NCBI GenBank assembly: GCA_947498065.1
Contig: CANMIS010000002.1
Coordinates: 248,001-312,000, forward strand
Source: an uncultured Erythrobacter sp.
GTDB taxonomy: Bacteria; Pseudomonadota; Alphaproteobacteria; Sphingomonadales; Sphingomonadaceae
Length of the DNA: 64,000 nt
Reading direction: 5' to 3'
Under the pieces are notes generated by a model. The model was not told the DNA's origin, did no database searches, and worked only from the letters and a program-made list of their open reading frames with translations. Made by a program: the position numbers and the translations under genes. Positions 53,467 to 64,000 of this stretch are shown one piece after another. Within the stretch, counting starts at the first letter, position 1. Every line of letters starts with the position of its first letter.

Positions 53467-54850
53467 TCAGCCTCATCCCCAACAGCACGCCTGTATCGCG
53501 CGCTGCGACCGCGCTGTCTATAAGCTGAGCGTTGGCGGTGACTTCGAACTTGTCGGCGACGCCCACTGTGTAGAACAGCTCCACGCCGCGCTCATCTTCC
53601 AGGCCTAGCCGGGTGGCGAGCACGCTCACCAGTTCGTCGGTCAGGGAATATTGAAACACCGCCGCGCCAAATCGGTCTTGCGGGCGGCCGCGCGGATTGC
53701 CGGAGACACCGATAAAGCCGCTGTAGTCAAGGAAAGTTGGATCGCCGAGCGAGCCGTAAACCTGGCCGAAAATGCCCCAGCCTTTGCCCGGTGCCTCGGG
53801 ATAGACACCCAGGAATTGATAGCCCGCAAACACGGCGGCAAACTCTCCGCGTGAATTGCCAAAGCTGGATCCGGGTGCTGGAACCAATGCGGCTGGCAGA
53901 GAGAGCGCATTGATATCGTTACGGGTCGAGCCCGACAGTTTGAGCGCGTAATAGCCCGGCTTGCCGCCAATCTTCACCGGCACAGTGACAGAGCCGAGAA
54001 AGCCGACGCCGCTGCCAAAGGCGGTTTCAAATCCGGTGCGCTCAAACTGCGAATCTGGATCATAAACCCACAGGCGGTAAAGCGCATTGTCGGTCGGGAC
54101 CTCCAGCAGCGCGCCGGTGATCGTGTTGGCGATGATCGCTGATGGCGGCAGAGCAACGCTTAGGTTTTGAAAGCCGTAATGCCCATTGCTGCCGACCACG
54201 GGCAGCTTGCCGCCGAGGTCCAGCACATTGACCTTGCCCACGGTCAGCTTGGTGCCCGATTTCCAGCGTTTGGAGACGCTGGCCGAGATGTCGAAATCCC
54301 CCGCACCTTCGCCGCGAAACAGGGCGGTGTTGTTCGGGATCAGGCCGATTACGCCATTGGAGTCCTTGCCCCAAGTGAACTCGGGCCGCAGCGTGAATGT
54401 CCAGCTGTCATCGAGGCCGAGCGTGCTGCCCTGAACGTCGATATAGGCATCGGCCCGGCCGCTGTAGCGAAACGTGCCCGGCGCATCGCCAGCAACGGGC
54501 ACGTCGACGAATTGCGAGATCGAAAGCTTGGTCGCAACTGGCTTGAAAGGGGGCGGAGCCTGCGGTGCGGCGACCGGGACGAGGACTGGGATAGGCGCGG
54601 GCGCTTGGCCGCTGCTTTGCGATGCACCCGTGGATGCGGTCCCTACTTCAACGCCTGGATTGTCCTGCGCCGAATGAGCGGCTGGCGTCGCAGTAACCGA
54701 GGCAGAAAACACCGCGTCGAATTCATCCTGAAGCGTCGTTTCAGCGGCCACTGGCTGCGTAGCGCCGAGCAGTGCAGCGCTCATTGCCGCAGTAATTGCG
54801 GCGAGGCGCGCGAATTTAAGCTTGTGCGAACGTTTCGGTGCGACCCGCAT
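53453..54850 (-). CDS. Porin-like outer-membrane protein (OprB-like)
   Basis: 465 residues from ATG 54850 (a longer frame reaches 54907). Signal peptide to about residue 36, then a Pro/Ala/Val-rich linker, and a long run of beta-strand-like segments (GKVNVLDLGGKLPVVGSNGHYGFQNL, VGFLGSVTVPVKIGGKPGYYALKLSGSTRND, FEVTANAQLIDSAV) ending LNATF with a C-terminal Phe, the outer-membrane insertion signal. The order of blocks resembles carbohydrate-selective porins, but the family was not verified. Convergent order with the lipoprotein gene downstream. Confidence 0.75.
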   Translation of the reverse strand: MRVAPKRSHKLKFARLAAITAAMSAALLGATQPVAAETTLQDEFDAVFSASVTATPAAHSAQDNPGVEVGTASTGASQSSGQAPAPIPVLVPVAAPQAPPPFKPVATKLSISQFVDVPVAGDAPGTFRYSGRADAYIDVQGSTLGLDDSWTFTLRPEFTWGKDSNGVIGLIPNNTALFRGEGAGDFDISASVSKRWKSGTKLTVGKVNVLDLGGKLPVVGSNGHYGFQNLSVALPPSAIIANTITGALLEVPTDNALYRLWVYDPDSQFERTGFETAFGSGVGFLGSVTVPVKIGGKPGYYALKLSGSTRNDINALSLPAALVPAPGSSFGNSRGEFAAVFAGYQFLGVYPEAPGKGWGIFGQVYGSLGDPTFLDYSGFIGVSGNPRGRPQDRFGAAVFQYSLTDELVSVLATRLGLEDERGVELFYTVGVADKFEVTANAQLIDSAVAARDTGVLLGMRLNATF

Positions 54851-55118
54851 AGTGTTGTCTTGCAATTCGCCACGCCAGTGCGCCGCCAATCGCTTTTCTC
54901 CCGCCATATGATGCTTTGGTGCCTCACAAGAACTTTCGGGTCAAGCACTTAGCTCAGACTTAATGTCGCGTAATACTGTCACCTAGGACTTGCTAAATTG
55001 TCTGAAGCGAGAAGAATTTGACCGGACAAATAAGCGAAAACACCCGTAAATACGTGCGAGGTTAGGTGCTTAAAACTGCGGGCGGTCCTAAAGTTCTAAG
55101 CGGGTCTCGTACGTTTTC

Positions 55119-56555
55119 TTAACGCGGCAGAGAGCTCGCACCCATCAGAGCTTCATCGACGCTGCGCGCGCATTGGCGGCCTTCGCGGATGGCCCAGACG
55201 ACCAAGCTTTGCCCGCGCCGCATATCGCCGCAGGCATAGACCTTCTCCACGCTGGTGGCGTAATCGTCTTCATTCGCCGCGACATTGCCGCGCGTCGTCA
55301 GCTCGACCGCTGCCTGGTCGAGCAGGCCGGTCTTCTTCGGACCGACAAAGCCCATGGCGAGCAGGATCAAATCAGCGGGGATTGTGAACTCACTGCCGAC
55401 GATCTCGCGCATCTGGCCATCGACCCATTCGACCCGCGCGCATTCAATGCCGGTGACTTTCTCGCCGTCACCGACCACGCGCTTGGTCAGAACCGCCCAA
55501 TCGCGGTCCACGCCCTCTTCATGGCTGGAGGAGGTGCGCAGCTTGAGCGGCCAATCGGGCCAGGTCAGCGCTTTGTCTTCCTTCTCAGGCGGCTTGGGCA
55601 TGATCTCCAGCTGAGTGACGCTTTTCGCGCCCTGCCGGTTGGAGGTTCCCACGCAGTCAGAGCCGGTGTCACCGCCGCCGATCACGACCACGTCCTTGCC
55701 GGTTGCGAGCAGGCTGCCGCGCGGGGCGGCGCGCAATTCGTCGTCGCCTGCGTTGCGCTTGTTCTGCTGGGTCAGGAATTCCATCGCCAGGCGCACACCG
55801 TCCATTTCCGCACCGGGAATGGAGAGCGCGCGGGCGTCTTCGCTGCCGCCGGACAGGACAATCGCATCGTAGTTTTCATTGAGGCTCTGGAACGAGACAT
55901 CAACGCCAACCTCTTTGCTGGTTTTGAACTCAACCCCTTCGGCCTCCATCTGGACGCAGCGGCGGTTGATCAGCTGCTTTTCCATCTTGAAGTCTGGGAT
56001 GCCGTAACGCAGCAATCCGCCGACCCGGTCGCTTTTCTCAAACACGGTGACGGTGTGGCCAGCGCGCGCCAATTGCTGGGCGCAGGCCATGCCCGCGGGG
56101 CCGGATCCGACCACAGCGACGGTCTTGCCGGTTTTCTTGGCGGGCACTTGCGGCTCGATCCAGCCTTCTTTCCATCCGCGATCGACAATCGCGCATTCGA
56201 TCGATTTGATTGTCACGGGCTGGTCAACGATATTGAGCGTGCAGCTTGCCTCGCATGGGGCGGGGCAGATGCGGCCGGTAAACTCCGGGAAATTGTTGGT
56301 CGAGTGCAGAACCGAAAGCGCGTTCTTCCAATCATCCTCGTAAACCAGATGATTCCAGTCCGGGATCATATTGTTTACGGGGCAGCCATTGTGACAATAG
56401 GGAATGCCGCAATCCATGCAGCGCGCGGCCTGATTAGACAGCGTCGCGTCATCGGGTTGAACCACGAATTCGCGGTAATTGTTCAGCCGTTCCTTGGGGT
56501 CGAGATAGTCGCGCTCGCGCCGCTCGATTTCGAGAAATCCGGTGTCTTTGCCCAT
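55119..56555 (-). CDS. gltD: Glutamate synthase, small (beta) subunit
   Basis: 478 residues supplying electrons from NADPH to the large subunit. N-terminal cluster-binding cysteines ([26 protein letters not shown]), then two Rossmann folds, [14 protein letters not shown] and [11 protein letters not shown], and the C-terminal [18 protein letters not shown]. Lies 16 bases after gltB on the same strand, so the two form an operon. Confidence 0.96.
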   Translation of the reverse strand: MGKDTGFLEIERRERDYLDPKERLNNYREFVVQPDDATLSNQAARCMDCGIPYCHNGCPVNNMIPDWNHLVYEDDWKNALSVLHSTNNFPEFTGRICPAPCEASCTLNIVDQPVTIKSIECAIVDRGWKEGWIEPQVPAKKTGKTVAVVGSGPAGMACAQQLARAGHTVTVFEKSDRVGGLLRYGIPDFKMEKQLINRRCVQMEAEGVEFKTSKEVGVDVSFQSLNENYDAIVLSGGSEDARALSIPGAEMDGVRLAMEFLTQQNKRNAGDDELRAAPRGSLLATGKDVVVIGGGDTGSDCVGTSNRQGAKSVTQLEIMPKPPEKEDKALTWPDWPLKLRTSSSHEEGVDRDWAVLTKRVVGDGEKVTGIECARVEWVDGQMREIVGSEFTIPADLILLAMGFVGPKKTGLLDQAAVELTTRGNVAANEDDYATSVEKVYACGDMRRGQSLVVWAIREGRQCARSVDEALMGASSLPR

Positions 56556-56571
56556 GTCTTGTCTCTTACCC

Positions 56572-61236
<4,665 letters not shown>

Positions 61237-61432
61237 TCTGTCAGATGCCGGCACTGGCGACAGGCCCGGTGGGCTTGTGGCCGGCAGAAATGCACGCAAA
61301 GCGGCCCCTGAGGGGCGCGATCTGCATCGCTTGGGAGCCTTTTGCCGACAGAATCGAGATTTTGCAACCGCGAAGAACGTAGCAATCTTTCGCATAGCTA
61401 TGCCTGAGCTTTAGCGCGATTGCGCGCCGCTC

Positions 61433-61673
61433 AAGTGAGCCGGGGTTTTGTTGCGTTTTAGTTTAGCCTCAAGCGCCGGCGTTCGCATCCGCTCACTTGG
61501 CTTTCCTCGCTCATGCGACCTGAAGGTCGCGTCGCTGCGGGCGGGCACAAGGCCCTTGCGACGCCTGCAGCGTCGAACCAGTCCCAAACTAATGGCTTGG
61601 TTGCGGAGCTCGGTCGGCGACCAGCCGACCGCAAGGCCCTTGTGGCCGCCCGCAGCAGCGCGGACTGGTCCGC
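61433..61673. repeat. Palindrome-rich repetitive intergenic element
   Basis: A compact cluster of inverted repeats without a gene. AAGTGAGC (61433-61440) faces GCTCACTT (61491-61498). GCGACC/GGTCGC (61515-61530), CGACGC/GCGTCG (61559-61575), GGTCGGC/GCCGACC (61612-61630) and GCGGAC/GTCCGC (61660-61673) are perfect small hairpins. The outer frame is a 27-base inverted repeat, 61534-61560 against 61630-61656, with 25 of 27 bases matching. This is typical of REP/BIME-like palindromic elements, though copies elsewhere in the genome were not checked. Confidence 0.55.
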
Positions 61674-61719
61674 AAGCTGCGAGGAAATCGCGCGCCCGGA
61701 TGGGCGTGCGGAAAACAAA

Positions 61720-62862
61720 TTAGGCAGCGCCGCTGAGCTTTTGCAGTTTCGCCAGCGCATCGCGCAATTCGCGTTCGGTCTGCTGGGCGCGCTCGGAAAA
61801 GCCGTTTGCGCTGAGCGCGGCTGTGCCTTCGAGGCTTGAGCCATCGGCTACCGCAGCGGCGGCTGGGATTTGCGCCATCTTGGCCTCGCCCTCTGTGAAG
61901 AGCGAGAGCGCGCGCAGTGCCTCGGCAAGAGCCGCATCGCGGCGCGGCTGAGCGCCTTCGCCGTGGATTGCCTGGTGCGCGTGCAAGGCAGCAGCAAAGC
62001 GCTCCACCATCTGCATCAGGCTAAGCTCGTCCTTGGGGATCTGGCGCAGGCTTTCCAGCGCCGCTCCGCGCAGGAAGTCTGGTGCGTCCGCAGGCAGAGG
62101 CGGCGCGGTCTCGGCCACTGGCTCTGGTGCTTCGGTCTCTTCTGCGAGTTCGAAAACTTCGGTGTCGAGCACCAATTCGTCCTCCGGCAAAACCTCTGCG
62201 ATCATGCCTAGATCGAGCGGTTCGTCCTGCGGTTCTTCTAGCGGTGCTTCCTCTGCGAATTCCTCGGTAGCGAATTCTTCGGTTGAAGCTTCAAACTCAG
62301 CTACGAATGGCTCGGTTTCAAACTCTTCCGCCTCAGCGGCAAATTCCGCCGCAAGCTCTGGATCAATCGGCGCATCGAGGCTTTCGCTGCCCAGCTCCGC
62401 ACTAGGATCAATCGGGCGGACCCGGTCGTAATCGCTGTCCAGCGCTGCGGCGCTGTCGAAGCGGTTAGATGAGGCTGAATTGCTCCACACGCGGGCAATC
62501 GCAAAGGCGATCAGGCCGCCAAACAAAGCCGCAAGCAATGCGAGCACGATCCGGCCAGCGCCGCCCAAAACGGTCAGCTGAGCGGTTTGCATGATGCCCG
62601 TGATACTGGATGCAGGCAGGACCGCGACCATCAGTCCAGCAAGGGCCGCGCCCCAACCGGCAAGCAGCGGGATAAACGCCTTATGCGCAGCAATCGAAGT
62701 CTTCTTGGCGCGCTGCTTTTTCGCAGGTTTTTCTGTGGTGCGGGCTTTGGGTTTCAGCCGCTCAAACAGGGATTGGCCCGCGCCGCGCGCATCCTCGCTT
62801 GCGAGTTCGGCGTGTTCACGCGCAGCTTCTCTTTTGCTGTGCAAGTCTTCGCGAAAGCCCAT
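61720..62862 (-). CDS. Hypothetical membrane protein with acidic central region
   Basis: 380 residues from ATG 62862 (starts at 62871 and 62880 are also in frame and would overlap the glycosyltransferase stop). A basic N-terminus (KPKARTTEKPAKKQRAKK) is followed by two transmembrane helices (FIPLLAGWGAALAGLMVAVLP and GRIVLALLAALFGGLIAFAIA). A strongly acidic stretch of about 110 residues rich in Glu/Ala comes next, then a short helical C-terminus. I do not recognise the family. It is preceded one base earlier by the glycosyltransferase stop. Confidence 0.65.
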   Translation of the reverse strand: MGFREDLHSKREAAREHAELASEDARGAGQSLFERLKPKARTTEKPAKKQRAKKTSIAAHKAFIPLLAGWGAALAGLMVAVLPASSITGIMQTAQLTVLGGAGRIVLALLAALFGGLIAFAIARVWSNSASSNRFDSAAALDSDYDRVRPIDPSAELGSESLDAPIDPELAAEFAAEAEEFETEPFVAEFEASTEEFATEEFAEEAPLEEPQDEPLDLGMIAEVLPEDELVLDTEVFELAEETEAPEPVAETAPPLPADAPDFLRGAALESLRQIPKDELSLMQMVERFAAALHAHQAIHGEGAQPRRDAALAEALRALSLFTEGEAKMAQIPAAAAVADGSSLEGTAALSANGFSERAQQTERELRDALAKLQKLSGAA

Positions 62863-62863
62863 C

Positions 62864-64000
62864 TTACCCATTCGCCCCAATTTTGTTCGCGCCGACGCCG
62901 TCCATGGTGTTTGACGTCTCGTCCCGGTTGGCTAGCAAGCTTTGGTAAACGTCCCGATAACGTTTGGCATTTTGCGCCCAGTCGTGGCTGCGGCGGACAT
63001 GCTCTATCCCGCGCATCCGCACGCCGTTCCAGCTCTCGCGTGCGTTCAGCATATTGGCCAGCGCATCGGCGCAGGCGGCGGGATCGTCTGGCGGGAAGAG
63101 GAAGCCGGTCTCATTATGCGTGATCAGCTCGCGGTGGCCGCCCACATCGGAGGCGGCGACAATCCGCTGCTGCGCCATGGCCTCCAGCGGCTTTAGCGGA
63201 GTGACAAGATCGGTGAGGCGGCTGTGCTTGCGCGGATAGGCCAGCACATCGATCAGCGAATAATAGCGCTCAACCTCAGAATGCGGCACCCGTCCGGTAA
63301 AGATTACAGCATCGGGATCAGGCAGCTTTGCAGCCTGCTCGCGCCACTCGGCCTCCATTTCACCGCCGCCCACCAGCAGCAGCCTGGTGCCCGGATGCTG
63401 CTCTCGCAGGCGCGGCATGGCGGCGATCAGATCGTCCAGCCCCTCATAGGCGTAGAAACTGCCGATAAAGCCGATTACCGGCGCATCGGCGCTGATATTC
63501 AGCTTACTCGCCAGCCGCTCATCGCGCGGGGGCGGATCGCCAAACATGGCCATATCCACGCCATTGCGCATAATCCCAAGCTTGCCCGGATTGATGCCGC
63601 GCCGGACCAGATCGCTGCGCAGACCGTCGCAAATCGTGAAGACCGCATCGGCGCGGCGGACAATTTGCGTCTCCAGCGCGCGGGTCATGCGGTATTTGAT
63701 CGATCCCTCGCGCCCCGTGCCATTGCCGATCGCTGCGTCTTCCCAAAAAGCGCGGATTTCATAGACGAGCGGGACATCCAGCGCGCGTGATGCGCGCCAG
63801 GCCGCCCCGCCGCACAGGGCCGGGGAATGGGCATGAATGATGTCAGGCCGCCATTTCTTGGCGAGCTCCTGAATGGAGAGCGACAAATGCGTCATCTCGC
63901 GGATTTCGTTGATCACCGGCGGGCCGCCGGCCAAGCCAGTGCTGCGGTGGAAAGTCAGTCCATCGACCACTTCTGGATCGGTCAGGGCGCCCTCATCATT
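62864..64000 (-). CDS. GT4-type glycosyltransferase, exosortase-A associated type, N-terminus cut off by window edge
   Basis: At least 378 residues; the frame is open through the right edge, so the N-terminus is missing. GT-B fold with a C-terminal GDP/UDP-sugar site: IGFIGSFYAYEGLDDLI, LLLVGGGEME, VIFTGRVPH, and PLKPLEAMAQQRIVAASDVGGHRELI. The segment VYEIRAFWEDAAIGNGTGREGSIKYRMTRALE is highly characteristic of the PEP-CTERM/exosortase-A-associated glycosyltransferases (Daro_2409-type). That suggests an exopolysaccharide/exosortase locus continuing beyond the window, inferred from motif memory. Confidence 0.82.
   Translation of the reverse strand, partial: NDEGALTDPEVVDGLTFHRSTGLAGGPPVINEIREMTHLSLSIQELAKKWRPDIIHAHSPALCGGAAWRASRALDVPLVYEIRAFWEDAAIGNGTGREGSIKYRMTRALETQIVRRADAVFTICDGLRSDLVRRGINPGKLGIMRNGVDMAMFGDPPPRDERLASKLNISADAPVIGFIGSFYAYEGLDDLIAAMPRLREQHPGTRLLLVGGGEMEAEWREQAAKLPDPDAVIFTGRVPHSEVERYYSLIDVLAYPRKHSRLTDLVTPLKPLEAMAQQRIVAASDVGGHRELITHNETGFLFPPDDPAACADALANMLNARESWNGVRMRGIEHVRRSHDWAQNAKRYRDVYQSLLANRDETSNTMDGVGANKIGANG

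Overview
The window is a dense, GC-rich chromosomal segment of an alphaproteobacterium. It is most likely a sphingomonad of the Erythrobacter/Porphyrobacter/Altererythrobacter group (Erythrobacteraceae). This placement is inferred from gene content and was not tested by any search: a roughly 1,580-residue NAD-glutamate dehydrogenase, a DUF3576-leuS-lptE-holA cluster, a CYP153-like P450, a ribbon-helix-helix protein of the RHH_4 type, a short RNase D upstream of lptC-lptA, and an exosortase-associated glycosyltransferase. I see no insertion sequence, prophage, CRISPR array or rRNA. One tRNA is present, tRNA-Leu(UAA).

Layout. 0-10 kb: a truncated CPA2 antiporter, tRNA-Leu, a double-PilZ protein, an exported MsrB, a CYP153-like P450 behind a palindromic operator candidate, a NatAB-like ABC exporter pair, queG, and a class III CoA-transferase with a ferredoxin reductase. 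10-20 kb: the NAD-glutamate dehydrogenase, a luciferase-like monooxygenase, a TPR protein, an alpha/beta hydrolase, and a compact five-gene operon (57-residue membrane peptide, two membrane proteins, an XRE regulator, a secreted alpha/beta hydrolase). The four reading-frame junctions of this operon include three 4-base overlaps. 20-31 kb: thrS preceded by a threonine-rich leader peptide, a TauE-type exporter, a DUF1223 protein, agmatine deiminase, an M28 peptidase lipoprotein, glnE-bcp-DUF455, and an M23 peptidase. 31-43 kb: an acyl-CoA synthetase/P450 pair, a YqiJ-flotillin pair, galU, murA, a GNAT/RHH pair, tag and phaB. 43-54 kb: DUF3576-leuS-lptE-holA, a sugar transferase, rnd-lptC-lptA, ung, a DksA-like zinc-finger protein, a lipoprotein and a porin-like outer-membrane protein. 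54-64 kb: gltB-gltD, a palindrome-rich repetitive intergenic element, a coiled acidic membrane protein and the edge of an exosortase-type glycosyltransferase gene.

Together the genes cover glutamate and ammonia metabolism (gltBD, glnE, NAD-GDH), envelope construction (murA, galU, lptA/C/E, sugar transferase, glycosyltransferase, porin-like proteins), translation (thrS, leuS, tRNA-Leu, queG) and oxidation of hydrophobic substrates (two P450s, ferredoxin reductase, acyl-CoA synthetase, CoA-transferase).

The most interesting signals are non-coding or very short. They are a candidate leader peptide with eight consecutive Thr codons upstream of thrS, an imperfect inverted repeat shared by the divergent thrS and XRE-operon promoters, the XRE/membrane/hydrolase operon itself, and the palindrome cluster between gltB and the next gene.
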